Positions 1-11,500 of a stretch of DNA of 47,218 nt are shown here, piece by piece (positions within the stretch are counted from its first letter, which is position 1; each line of letters opens with the position of its first letter). Under the pieces are notes generated by a model. It ran no database searches. It saw only the letters and a list, made by a program, of their open reading frames with translations, and had not been told where the DNA came from. The DNA is taken from assembly GCA_018398765.1 (NCBI GenBank), contig JAHBMJ010002193.1:56587-103804 (forward strand), read 5' to 3'. The stretch comes from Chromera velia. Taxonomy: Eukaryota > Sar > Chromeraceae. A program made the position numbers and the translations under genes.

Positions 1-240
1 GAATTGTCTTTCCGGGGCCGAGCTTGGCGTACGTCAGATCTTCCTGTAAACGTCGGACGCAGCCATCCGTGTGGTCTGGGGGGGTGTAATTTTTGTTGAG
101 TACCCTCTCAACTTCGCTTTCCGGGCCATTCCGAGTAAATTTGGATGAAAAAGTGAGGGTGCCGGGGCTCGAACTGACAACCTCGACTACCCCAAAATTC
201 GCTTTGTAGGCCATTCGCACGCTTCGCGTGTGTCAGATAA
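1..240. repeat. dispersed GGCC...GCGTCA repeat, several diverged copies
   Basis: This stretch has no gene. It holds at least three diverged copies of a module built as CGCTTTCCGGGGCC, a short variable often palindromic part, then GCGTCAGAT: about 9-39, 112-128 (left half only) and 203-238. The same module recurs at 13,551-13,590 and, inverted, at 13,035-13,160, so it is a dispersed family. Around 130-190 the minus strand reads GTCAGTTCGAGCCCCGGC, which resembles a tRNA T-arm/B-box tail. That suggests a SINE remnant, but no A box or acceptor stem is visible. Confidence 0.5.
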
Positions 241-669
241 CAAAATTCTCTCTATATATGTATGGAAGGCAAAGCCTATGGCCGCGTACGCGCGCACGCT
301 GCATCTGCCATATATGCCTGTTGTTCGGATCAATCGATGTATTGTTCAATGTTTGATCATTCCTCAATGCATGGACATTTATCAGACTATCGGTTTATTA
401 TATAAAGGAGCTCCAGCATCTCAATGGAAGTTGTCATCCCTTTCTTCCTTCAGTTGCTGAGGTATGCGATTACTTAAAGTAGGCTGTAAACCCAGTGGCA
501 GTCACTCAGTCTGTCTTTCTCAACAGTCAGATTTGACTCACCATCTAAAGGTCTCTCTTTTCTATCTATAATTTGAAGTCGGTTTGTTCTTTCTCTCAGT
601 TCTCCAATCATTCGTACGAAATGGAGGGGGGAAAGATTCTGAAGTCTCCTGTTGATACTTGCAGACAGA

Positions 670-1260
670 CCCTCATGATACCTCATGATCAAAGGTTGCC
701 GGTATGAGGGAGATTCCGTTTGTGGAAAGAGAGAAGGAAATAGGGTCTGCACCTATGAAGATGGCACTGTCTACTACGGCCAATGGGCCAATGACCAGAG
801 GCAGGGGTGGGGAGTGGTTGAGTTTGCCGACGGAAGCAGATACGAGGGGCAGTGGGAGAAACATTGTTTCAACGGCTTTGGAAGGAACTCTAGAAGGAAC
901 TGCTATAGTAGTGGTGCAGTGTATCAGGGTAAATGGAGGATCGGTAAGCGGCACGGGACTGGGAGGCAGACATATGTGGACGAGGATGGTGGAGTGGTCG
1001 GGGAGTATGAGGGAGGGTGAGAATATAGCAGGAGACATGGGTGGGGGACTGTCTTCAATCATGCAGGTGGAATCGCCTTCCACTGTGAGTAGTTGTACGG
1101 AGAAAGGTATAGAAGGGCGATATGCATATTCCCCGACGAACTGAGTGGAACACCATCTGATGACAATATACGGTCCATCCACTCCAAAGAAGACATCTAC
1201 ATCGGAAGTGTTACCGGCTCCATCTCCGTGGGTCACCAACTTCCGGAAAGTTCAGGGCCG
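670..1260 (+). pseudogene. MORN-repeat protein fragment, decayed
   Basis: The frame starting at 685 encodes about four degenerate MORN repeats: YEGDSVCGKREGN, YYGQWANDQRQGWG, YEGQWEKHCFNGFG and YQGKWRIGKRHGTG. MORN repeats are roughly 23-residue beta-hairpins, often found in membrane-associated scaffold or lipid-binding proteins. The frame is interrupted by TGA at 1018, yet MORN-like sequence continues in the same frame (EYSRRHGWGTVF) until another stop near 1090. There is no convincing start codon or splice structure. I read it as a gene relic; a badly modelled exon of a larger gene is the alternative. Nearby bases 1262-1400 contain three diverged copies of an AGACCTAAAAACGGAGTGTG motif. Confidence 0.5.
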
Positions 1261-1635
1261 ACAACCTAAAATCGGAGTATGTTTTGCGGAGTGTGTCGTT
1301 CCAGAGAGTTCATGAAGGCTTGAAAGACCTAAAAACGGAGTGTGATCACCATCATCGGTGTGTCACGGCCCAAAGACCTAAATACAGAGTGTGTCAAAGA
1401 CACACACCGCGAGTTGTTGACCCACGTCCGTCTCCTCACACAGCAGTAGGACGATGCTGCACTACGGTAACCCCCACTAAATCACTAACAGCAGCAGGAC
1501 TAGCGGACTTCTGGGGTCTTCCGACGTTTCCTCGTATTGTCTCCACGAACAACTGACCAATAAAAGCAACACCAGCTCCTACAGCCCAAGTCCTTCGCTC
1601 CCTTACAGCCTACGCAGCAGGTGTTTGCACAGCAA

Positions 1636-1915
1636 CGGCACAGAGACAGTTCCTCTCGTCGCACGTCAGACTGCCTTCCTGGGTAGTCAAATATGTGTCC
1701 TGATTGCAGAGAGAGGACCTCTCCTTGCACATCAGACTGCCTTCCTGGGTGGCCAAGTGTGTGTCTTGATCGCAGAGACAGCACCTCTCGTTGCATGTAA
1801 GACTACCCGCCTGGGTGCCAAAGTATATCTCCTGATCGCAGAGACATTACATCTCATCGCATTGCCAAGTTAGACTGCCTTTCTGGGTGCCGAAGTATGT
1901 GTCCTGATCGTAAAG
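1636..1915. repeat. 66-bp tandem repeat (22 codons), about 4 copies
   Basis: Units are anchored by TGATYGCAGAGA at 1701, 1767 and 1833 (spacing 66 bp), with a last unit at 1905 (spacing 72 bp) and a partial first copy from about 1636. Because 66 is a multiple of three, the array stays open as 22-residue repeats in the + frame from 1625 to 1873 (core motif TAFLGxQVCVLIAE) and also in the opposite strand. There is no homology I recognise. It could be a minisatellite or a remnant of a repeat-protein exon. Confidence 0.7.
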
Positions 1916-2284
1916 ATGGTTTTCTTCACTGTACGTCAGTCTATCAGGCTGATTAGCGATGTGACACACTGTATCTCTGCAGCATGTGATCGTTTTTTCA
2001 CTCCAGAAGAGCCCTTTTACGCTCCTCTTCGTCACTGGCAGGAGTCATCAGAGTACTTCAAGTCCAAAATTAGGCACCGGTACAGTGTCCCTCCTCCTGT
2101 GAACCGCCCCGTTCCCTCTATCCCCCCTTCGCCCCCCCGTCTCCCAGACTATGGAGACCTCACGGAAAGTCCCCACGGAATCATGCCCCCTACGGAAAGT
2201 CCATGTACGGAGGGCCAGCCGGCCCTCACGGAAAGTCCCAACCCCCTCCAGACCTGTCCCTTCCCTACCCCACCTATCCGATAA
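1916..2284 (+). other. open frame, proline-rich with TESP repeats, doubtful CDS
   Basis: This 122-codon frame ends in a proline-rich tail with ACGGAAAGTCC iterated at the DNA level (2162-2240), giving repeated TESP in the protein. There is no domain, signal or recognisable splice context. It lies just downstream of the 66-bp repeat array and may be a fortuitous open frame in repetitive DNA. Confidence 0.2.
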
Positions 2285-3400
2285 GTACTCTCAATACTGT
2301 AAGTACTCTTAATGTGAATGTGTTAGGAATCTGCATACATTTTTTTCTATCGGTCTTACATGGGTGTGAATTTGTATGCTCGCACCTGAGCATGCTTCTC
2401 TTCCCAAAATTTCTGACTTTTCTTTTTCGGGTCGTGATTTTTCTTGTTTTTCTCCTTCGCTTGCCCAATCAGATCTACTCTACTCCCTTCGATCATTTCG
2501 TGTTATAAAAATCTTCTGTATTCTTGTCTTTTTTGCTTTTGTCTATCTTTGTAGGATATGTCCGAGACGGGAAGCATGAGGGACCTCAGATTCTTGAAAC
2601 TATGCGTCATCCCTTAAAGTTCACGTATGCTGCAACACGCCGGACTCATTCCTTCCTCTATGTTTTCCTTCTTTCTCTGGGTCAGTCCGTTAATTTTGTC
2701 ATCCTGCTCTACTTAATTCTTTTACGTGGAATGCCATTCTTTGCATTCCATGCAAATTAACAAAAAGCAGTGGTGTATCACATTCCTTCTTTTTTTATGA
2801 TTGGCGACTTCCGACATTCTTGTGCTTGGACCCTTCTGAAACACAATCCTACATGCGCATGTGGAGGTATATATTGCACGTTACGAGAACTTCAAGTTCA
2901 ACAAGAGAGGATTCGGGAGAGATGCTCAAAGACACGCTGCCGCAGCTGACAGGCAGACGGTCACCTCGGTAGTCAGTCTGTCTGCTCGAGCCTTCCTTTC
3001 ATTCTCTATGTGACTCTTTTCTTTATCTCAAGAGATTGTTTTTTTTTTCTTCGGTAGTCTCTAGCTGGTTTAAAATTTTTGTAGTCTCATCAAGTGTCAC
3101 TCAACAACAAGACGGAAAAGAACACACAAAAAAAGAAGACAGAGAATAAAAGAAACAAAGGGAGGGAGGGAGGAAGGAAGGAAGGAAAGTAGGAAGGGAG
3201 GGAGACAGAAAAAAAACCTCCTTCTGCATGGTACAGGAAGCAATCGACCATTAGCAGGCAATACGACTGAAACAAATGAATCCTGTATTGCACTGTACTT
3301 CTTTCTTTTTTTCTGTCTTTCTTTTTTTTTCTGTCTCTGTGTTCCTTGTTTTCTTTCCTCCTTCCTCCCTCCCTCCGTCTCTTTCTCTCCTCTGAGACTC
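2285..3400. other. intergenic, no gene seen
   Basis: I see no supported coding sequence. The region is T-rich on the + strand in its first half. It contains a GGGAGGGAGGAAGGAAGG purine tract near 3160-3205 and polypyrimidine runs at 3300-3390 that lead into the microsatellite block. Confidence 0.5.
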
Positions 3401-3409
3401 TTTATGTGT

Positions 3410-3455
3410 GTATATATATATGTGTGTTCGCGTATGTACTAGGCGTGCGTGTGTA

Positions 3456-3507
<52 letters not shown>

Positions 3508-4494
3508 TGTCTGTGTATGTGTCTATGTCTGTGTGTCTCTGTATGTGTGTGTCTGTTCATGAAGAAAAGAAGGGAAATTAAGAAGTCATATAGTCTGTCC
3601 ATCTGTTTGTCTCTCAGTCAATCTGCCATGAAGAACATATAGTCTGTCTATCTGTCTGTCTCTTTTATGAAGAAAAGGAGGGAAAGAAACCATATAGTCT
3701 GACTGTCTCTTTCGTCTGTTTTGTTCATGAAGAGAAAGAGGGGAAGAAACCGTATAGTCTGCGATACTCTGTCTGTCTGTCTGCCTGCATGTCTGTCTGT
3801 CTGTCTGTCTCAGACTGTCTGTCTGTCTGTCTGTCTGTCTATGTGTCTGTTAAGGAGGGAGAAGAAGAAACATATAGTCTGTCTGAGTTTTTGTGATGTT
3901 CCTTTCTCTTTATTGCTTTCTTTCTTTTTGTCTATTGACAATGTGTGTGTGTTCATGAAGAAAAAGAGCGAAAAGAAGAAACATGTTTGTCTGTCTGTCT
4001 GTCTGTCTCTCTGTCAAGGAGGGAGAAGAAAAAATATATAGTCTGTCTGAGTTTTTGTAATGTTCCTTTATCTTTGTTGCTTTCTTTCTTTTTGTCTATT
4101 ATGTTTATGAAGAAAAAGAGCAAAAAGAAGAAACATGTTTGTCTGTCTGTCTGTCTGTTTATCTGTCTGTCTTTGTCTATTGTGTTCATGAGGAAAAGGA
4201 GCGAGAAGAAGAAGAAACATACAATCTACCTGTCTGTCTGTCTGTCTGTCTATCTGTCTGTCTGTCTGTCTGTCTGTCTTTGTCTGTTCTGTTCATGAAG
4301 AAAAGGAGCGAGAAGAAGAAGAAACATCCAGTCTACCTGTCTGTCTGTCTGTCTGTCTAAGACTTTGTGTTCATGAAGAAAAGAAGAAGGGAGAAGAAGA
4401 AACATATAGTCTGTCTGTCTTTAAGAAATTTAAAGGAGAGAACAAACAACATAGTCTGCCTTTGAGAGAAAAAGAAGAAAAAAAGAAAAACACA

Positions 4495-4530
<36 letters not shown>

Positions 4531-4631
4531 TTTTTTATCTGTTGTGTTCATAAAGAAAAGGAGGGAGAAGAAGAAGAAACATATAGTCTGTCTGTCTATC
4601 TGTCTATCTGTCTGTCTGTATGTCTATTTAT

Positions 4632-4663
<32 letters not shown>

Positions 4664-4804
4664 TTGTCTGTCTGTCTGTCTGTTTGTTATAAAGAAAAGG
4701 AGCGAGAAGAAGAAGAAATATATAGTCTGTCGCTTTCTTTCTCTTTGTCTGTTGACAATGTGTGTATGAAGAAAAGGAGGGAGAAGAAGAAGAATTATAT
4801 ACTA

Positions 4805-4836
<32 letters not shown>

Positions 4837-4950
4837 AAAGAAAGACGATATAGTCTCTCTGTCTGTCTATGATATAGTCTGTCTGTCTGCCTTTCTGTTT
4901 TTCTGTCACAAAAGGGAAAAAAGAAAAACATAGTCACGAGGCAATCAGGA
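3410..4950. repeat. composite minisatellite: (TG)n, (CTGT)n and purine-tract modules
   Basis: A (TG)n tract near 3455-3560 is followed by about 1.3 kb in which (CTGT)n arrays alternate with purine-rich segments of the type GAAGAAAAGGAGGGAGAAGAAG followed by AAACATATAGTCTG. I count roughly 19 diverged copies of the AYATAGTCTG junction between 3580 and 4935. The strand asymmetry (CTGT always on +) produces long artefactual open frames on both strands ([16 protein letters not shown]). These are not genes. Confidence 0.9.
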
Positions 4951-6837
4951 AGCAGTCGTTGTAAGTGGAGTAAGTTAAAAACCTTTAAAAAAGACGAAAT
5001 ATAAAAAGCAGTTTCCCTGCTCATGGCCAAGGAATGATGCCGGCCGGTGCTTCTTCTCCGTATGCAGGCCGAAGTGGGATTCTCCTCCGCCTCTGTATCT
5101 GTAGGTAGTGTGGCACTACCGTCTGCAGCATCAACTGGACGGGAGAAGAAAGGACAGCATCACAAGGTTGAGGGAAGCCAGAGAAGGTGAGTGAGTTGTT
5201 TTAAAAAGCTAGCTTTCATTCACTCTGTCAAGTCAAGATTTGTCTGACTGCTCACTATCAGATGGTGTTGACACAAGGATAGACAACGGGCTACAGGTAT
5301 CTGCACATTTTTCAATCGGCCATACTCCCTGCGGGGTCCTGTTGGCGGATGAGATATTTATGATACGACATCACCCGGAGGGCGTTTTTTGTCTCTCTAT
5401 CTTTCTCTCTGTCTATCTACCTGTCTGTCTTCTCTCTCTCTCTGAAGACAGTCATGCGATGTGCATCCGTAGTCATTCTATCGCTTGTACGGGCTCTTGA
5501 CTGCCTTAATTTGCATTCCGAGACTGTATGGGGTGGCAACTTCAGTGGATGTCTCGAAGTTAGGGGTGGCAGCCTGCAGTATATCTTAGGATGGGGGGGG
5601 AAGTCTCGGTTTGCTTTTTGAGGTCAGGGGTGAACGTGTATACCCCCCGGTCATTAGTCTTGTGCATGCCTAGTTGGCCGTTGACTGAATGGAAAACGGC
5701 AGCGGTCAGGGTGCGCTCAGACACCCGCGTTGCCTGCTTCTGGATGTTACAGATCTGTTGCTGCTTGTTGATTGCATGGCTGGTCGATTAATGTATAGAG
5801 CTGTGGCCCTCTCATTTAATTAAGCTTATAGTTTCTCATTCTGCATAGACTCTTTCTGCTTGAAAGTTCCTTAGTGTCAATGTCCTCTTATTTAAACTCT
5901 TTTCCCACTTGACGCCCTCTCATTCCTTATTTAACTTAAGTTAACTTCTCCCTTCTCTCTTGTGCATCGTTCTTGCAGGTTGAACGGCCAGAAACACTCT
6001 GAGTATGGTGGTCGTTGCTGATTGAAAGAAAGGAGAGGGAGAAGGGGGCAAAAGAAGAAGGGCCTTACAACTCTGTCAATATTAAATCAATTCTTTTTGA
6101 AGTATTCTCATTAATTAATTCTAGTTAGTACGTAAGTTAGTACAAATGAGATCAAGTAACATAATTTAAAATAAAATCTGTCAGTGAGTTAATTAATTTA
6201 AATCAATTATATATTAATCTTTTCACCATATTTTTAGGCGTTTATTCATTAGGCCGATGACAATGATGCACAATGGCGCATTATAATGATGATGAATAAT
6301 TAATTTTGAATAGCAATTAATTTTTAACGAATGCACAAAAGTATTTTTAGATATTTTTTTTTTCTGTTTTTATTTTTTTTTTAAGGGCCGTTTTTTTTTT
6401 TATTTTTTATCATAATAATTTTATATGCATTCGGTTCAGTCTAGAAGTTAATTTAGTTTCGAAACTTAGGCTCTCCGTTTACTCCCAATCTCCATCAGTG
6501 TCCTTTGGTATCGATTAGTAGGTAAGTTTATAAAAATTTTGTATAGCTTCTGCACTACGTGCCTTTTAGTATCTTTCTGTAATATGTCAGTGTGAGGATT
6601 ATTCACCCTTACATACCCTTATACCGCAGCATAGCCTGTAGCATGCCGGGAAGCCAAAGTATAATGAAGCATAATAGCTGTTGCTACTAGTGCTAACTAG
6701 TGCTACTAACACTTCACAAAATTAACCTACGCTTATGCATATGCATTTTGTTTTTTGGGCTACTGGTGTCACTCAATATTTTTTTTTTTGCCCTCATTTT
6801 AATTATTTACTTAAGTTTGTGTTCGTTTCTAGTATTC
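4951..6837. other. intergenic, no gene seen
   Basis: There is no supported gene. 4950-6050 has mixed composition with several short frames lacking homology. A short CT-rich microsatellite lies near 5390-5440. 6080-6450 is strongly AT-rich with poly-T runs (6350-6410). The left target flank of the Copia element ends at 6837. Confidence 0.5.
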
Positions 6838-7270
6838 TTTGTGAGAGTAAACACATGCATCCAAGCATGCGCCGAGCGTTCTACGAGCGCGCCAGCCATC
6901 CACGCGAGTGAAGAGTATTGCGAGTTTGAGTGCATTAGCGTCTGACTCCTTGATCGAATAGTGAGGCTGTACAAAGGCTTGGTCTGCTTAGTCGGTTCAT
7001 GATAGAGAGCATCCTCAGATGGCAGTCTAATCAGTTTGTGTATCACGTTTGGAGCGTCGAGGTCCCGCGTATTGGATCGAACGCGCGGTCTTCGTTTAAG
7101 TGAATTCTAGATTGCCGTCTCCTTGAATTTCTCTGTTGTTACTAAATGGATTTTCCTGTCTGGACTGAGGACTGCGACCCGGTAGGTCAGACTTCCTGTT
7201 TAACTGTTTGAACGTTAACCATTTTCGTTACTTGACTGTTCTAGTCTGTTCTAGGTAACGTTTACCGTCA
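6838..7270 (+). repeat. 5' LTR of the Copia element
   Basis: This 433-bp repeat starts TTTGTGAGAGTAAA and ends GTAACGTTTACCGTCA. It matches 12519-12977 except for about 23 substitutions and two short indels that make the 3' copy longer. It supplies the promoter and polyadenylation signals in elements of this class, though I cannot point to a clear TATA box. Confidence 0.93.
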
Positions 7271-7370
7271 CAAATTTGCTGTTCTCAGACGTGGGCACTT
7301 CATTTTTTCCCTTGATTTACATTGATCTGTCTCCTGATTCCTCTTCTATTTTTTCGCTGTTCCTTCCAAC

Positions 7371-8497
7371 ATGGCGAATACATCTGCTGGCAATGCACGC
7401 GGTGCTCCAGGCATACAGACGATCAAGTTGCCTGATCTGTACTAGGTCAATCCTTTCGAGTGCAAGGTCTCGTTTGCGACCGTTCTGTTGTCTAAGGATA
7501 AGAACCTCAAGGCCATCTTCCAGAAGGAGTTTCAGCTCTGGAAAGAATCGCACAAGGCAACCGCCGAGTACATGCTGGCCGCCAAACACGTTTCGGATAA
7601 GGCGGACCAGGTGTCCTTTTGGAAGCTTTCCCTCCTCCGGGGTTTGAGGAAGGACCCTGACCTCGTTCATGAGGTCTCTGTTGCTGTGAGAGAGGGGAAG
7701 GAGTATGCCGATCTCTTGGAGACCGTCTCTGACGTAGCCACCGAGAAGAAAGAGATCGGTGCAAGCTCCTTGCTCTCCGAAGGAATTTGGGGAAGGAGGA
7801 CATTGTGTCTGCCGTCGGTCGCCTGAAAAAGTGCCTTCGAGATGGAGGCAAGGCAGGTTACACTGCGTCCAACAACCTAAAGAAGAGGGCCCTTCAGAAT
7901 GTACTCACCAAGTTTGAGTACACTGATGCCTCGGAGAAGGCCGCCGAAAAGTATGACAAGAAGATCGCTGCGCTGACGTACGATGAGATTCTTCCTTTTA
8001 TTGAGAGGAAGGTAGAGGCGGCAGAGTTTTTTGCAGTGAAAGTCGCCATCAAGGGGCAGGGTTCCCGATCTTCCTCTTCCCATCCCCATCATGAGTATGG
8101 GGCAGCTGCCTCAGGTTTACGTGGGGGGTCTGGAAAAGGGAAAAGGGGGAAGGAAAAGAAAGGAAAGAAGAGGGAGACATTGTTTCAGTCTTCAAGAGAC
8201 AGAGACGGAAATGCAGGTACCGCTGCTGCTTCCAGTCAGGGCGGCTCGAGTTCATCCTCCCGCCCCTGTCCCAACTGCGAGCACCTGAAGCACTACGACG
8301 AGGCAAAGGGTTGCCCCGCCAAGAATGTTAGGTGCTCTGTCCCCGGATGCAATCAGATGGGGCACTATGCTAAGTGCTGTCCGCTAAAGAAACAGAAGCA
8401 GCAGCAGGCAGCAGCTGCAGGGGTAAGGGTGCAGAAAGGGACCATGTTCGAGCTCCGTGAGGTTCCCCAAGGGACTTTCACGGACCAGGATTTTTAA
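7371..8497 (+). pseudogene. Copia gag polyprotein, interrupted
   Basis: ATG at 7371 opens gag about 100 bp after the 5' LTR. The frame is broken by TAG at 7443, resumes in the same frame to about 7780, then continues one frame over (a 1-bp loss-type shift) to TAA at 8495. The C-terminal half is basic and Gly/Ser/Lys-rich, with a cysteine cluster at 8265-8390. This includes a zinc-knuckle variant CSVPGCNQMGHYAKCC (C-x4-C-x4-H-x4-C, one spacing wider than the usual CCHC). Gag would coat the element RNA. With the TAG it cannot be made full length unless suppressed. Confidence 0.85.
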
Positions 8498-8556
8498 ATG
8501 GCCCCTGGGCCGCCCCCCCCCAGTTCCAGTCCAGCCGCTGGGGGGGGGTAGGGGCC
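8491..8556 (+). promoter_or_regulatory. candidate -1 ribosomal frameshift site between gag and pol
   Basis: The gag frame ends GAT TTT TAA. Slipping back one base on the T run gives TTT TTA and enters the pol frame, which is open from there to 9138. Three bases downstream a strong hairpin can form: GGCCCCT (8500-8506) with AGGGGCC (8550-8556), and nine C (8513-8521) with nine G (8540-8548), loop 8522-8539. A slippery run followed by a stable stem is the usual -1 frameshift layout, although the spacer is short. The alternative is that one T was lost from a former single gag-pol frame. Confidence 0.4.
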
Positions 8557-11500
8557 AGTGAGAAGGCTGGCAGTGGGCGTTTCATGAGGGCAACCTTGCG
8601 GAATGCCGAGAAGAGGGGGTGGGAGTTTGGCGGGGAAACGGATGAAGTGAGAGTCGTTACGTCTGTTGAGTCCTTTGTCGGTGTGATGGAGGAAGACGAT
8701 GGAGAGATGATTGCCGATTCTAGGGCCTCGAAGAGTCTCATTCCCCCCTCGTTTGACAGGTATGTTGTTTTGTATGTTGACCAGGCTGTCTCGTTTCGTC
8801 TCGCCTCTGATGCTGCCCTCCTCTCTGTGAGAGGGGTCAAGACATTTCACCTTCCGTTTATTGATGAATGGGGTGGTGTGCGCATCGTTTCTGAGGAAGG
8901 GTGTAGTCACGAGTCAATCGGTCGTCCGTTGTTTGCTTGTGCGAGAAGAAAGTTGTCTCTCCCAGGAGAGGAGAGTTCCTCTGAACCTGGGTGGGTCTGG
9001 TTGAAGGATGTGCATGGGGAGAGGTTTTGTTCTCCTGTTGATCAGACGGGCAATGTTCTAATTCTTCGTCTTGCGAAGGTTGAGGAAGCGGTTGTTGCTG
9101 CCAACGTTTGTCCTTCTGTTTCTCCCTGTCCCCTCCAATAGTCTGCTCTCTCTGGGCAGGCAGAGATTTCTCCTGAGAACAGATCGCACCTTTTGTTTGT
9201 CCTTCACTCCCGTCTCGGTCATGCGACTGGGCAACGTTTGGAGGCCATATTAAAGGAGAAGGGGGTGGAGGTGCAATTTTCTGTGAAAGAGTGCAAAGAG
9301 GTGAGAGATACGTACAAGGCGTGTCGTGTTGTAAACTTTCAGAGGAGAAAGTTGAAGAGAAGAGGTGTAGCAGCGGGGACGCAAAAGCGTTATCGCAAAG
9401 GGGATGAGTCTTCTGTTCATGAGGACGATGAGGAGAAGGAGCCAGAGCTTGCGGGTCCGGGGGGGCAGTTCAACGCCAACATCTACCACGACCTGAAAGA
9501 CATGAAGAGAAAGGGGATCGAGGGGTTTCGTTACGTGTCTGTCATTGTTGATTTGCAAACGCGAAGGAAATCGTTGTGGGCACTGCGGTCAAAAGATTAC
9601 GCAGTGCGTCAGCTGATCTCCTAGACTCGTCGGTGGGAGAAAGCCGGTAAGGGGAAGCCGAAAGTCGTGTACTCAAACAATGGAGTCGAGTTTATTTCTG
9701 ATCTCTACCTCTCGTTTTGTTTGTCAGTTGAGGGGGGGGGGATTGCAACTCAGTTCAGTCCTCCTCTCACTCCCGAAGTGCAGACATTTGTTGAGAGAGT
9801 GAATGACGATTTCTTTTCTCTTTTAAACAAAGTTCTCTTTCAGTGTTCTCTTCCCTTTTATCTCTGGCCTGTCTTTATCCCTAGAATTGCCAATTCTCTA
9901 AATGAGGTTGTTCACGGCTCGACTGGCCTTTCCCCGAATTGTGCTTTTTTTGGTGTACGTTTGGGGGTGCCCCCTGTTGCCCTGGGGAATGTTGTTCACT
10001 TGTCCAATCCCTCTCGCCATCAACGTTTCGTTGCTGGCGGTCCTGTCGAAAAGAGTGAGAGAGCTCTTTTCGGGGGGGTGATCAGTCCACAGTCCGTCTC
10101 TGTATTTAACTTGATTCGGAGAGGGAGACAGTGGAGGCCTCTTTACGTTCACCCCAGCCATATTCAGATGGAGTCGTGGTTAGGGGTGGAGCGTATTGAT
10201 TTTAACAAAGATGACAGAAGCGATGTGGTTGCAGAGAGAGAGACAGATTCTGTTGTGGGGAGAGGATCCGTTTGGGTTAGTTGGGGAGAAGAAGACAACC
10301 GGTCAGATGCAGACAATGCAGAGACTAAGGGTAAAGCGTCTGATGAGGACGTTTCTCATCCGGTCCGTCAGCTCCCTCGTTTTCCCTGAGGCGTTCGCGT
10401 GCCTCGTTTGTAGGGTGTTCTTGCCCGATGGTCAGATGGGGCCCTGTTCCCAAGGCAGATTGTGAGGGAGGGGGAAAAGCAAGTGAAGAGCATCACAGTA
10501 GCACGGTTGAAGCAGAGGGATGATGGAAGTTTCTTTCCTGCCGAGCTGGAGACAGTAAAGCAGAAAGACATTGTGGAGCGGTTCGAGCTCCCCGCTGATG
10601 GACAGCTTCCCCCTGCCGTGCTTAACAGACTTGCTGAGCAGGCACCTCCTGTGCCTGATCCTGTCCCCCTTATCCCTTTAGACGAAGTCCCGGTAGACGT
10701 TGATGTCGTTACCGACCAGGCAGCCGAGGAAGCAAATACCGCCGAGTTCTTTCGGTGGTCTAAGATGTCCAAATCTCAGAGGAGGAATCAGATCTGTGAG
10801 TGCAGAAGGCGAAGAAGAGAGATAAAGGAAGCACGGATTGTAAAAGCCCTCGACACGTACTTTGAGATTGCGTGTGCGGTGATGAAAGGTGAGAGGGCGT
10901 GCAAGTTGCTAGCGAGAGAGAACGATACGAAGGGGCACATTCTTGCCACCGAGGAAGAGATTGCACAGGGTCTCTTCAAAGAGTCCGATTGAAAGGAACT
11001 CGCTCATTGGTGTCTCTGTTCTATATTTGATCTCTCTACACAGATACTGCAGATGGAGAAGGGGGTCAAGGCGATTACCCTTCGGTGGGTGAGGACCTGG
11101 AAGTTGAAGGAGGGAAAGAGGGTTGTAAAGTCTCGTCTTGTAGCAAGAGGGTTCCAAGACTCTCGTAATTGGTCGGTGCTTGAGACCTACTCTGGCACAG
11201 TAGACGCAAGTCTGGCTAGAGTTGCCTTCCTCTGGGCCGTCTTAAAAGGTTTGCAGGCAGCCAAAATAGACGTGTCAACTGCGTTCCTGCAGGTGCCCAT
11301 GAAAGACGTAGTGTGGCTGCGCCTTCCGTCTAACCTCCCTGTAGAGGTCTATCCCGGCCTCTATACTGGCGTCTTTGTTCGCATTCAGAGGGCTGTTTAC
11401 GGCCTGAAGGATACCCCAAAGGTCTACACGAGTTACTTCAAGAAGAAGGTGAGCAGCCTGGGGTGGACTGAGATTGCTGAGTCGATTTTGGTCAGAAAGA

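Noticed and set aside
673-1239. 188-codon minus-strand frame opposite the MORN relic
   Set aside because: Its openness mirrors the MORN codons on the other strand and it shows no family motif.
3410-4950. CRISPR-like array of repeats and spacers
   Set aside because: Units are variable in length, simple-sequence in composition and in a eukaryotic setting; there are no unique spacers or cas genes.
3346-5030. Long open frames on both strands (cysteine/leucine/serine-rich on +, TDRQTDRQ on -)
   Set aside because: They are translations of CTGT and TG microsatellites; length comes from the repeat period, not from coding selection.
10196-10465. Separate gene in another frame inside the Copia pol
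   Set aside because: It is a shadow frame of the pol region; the pol frame on either side carries the conserved motifs.
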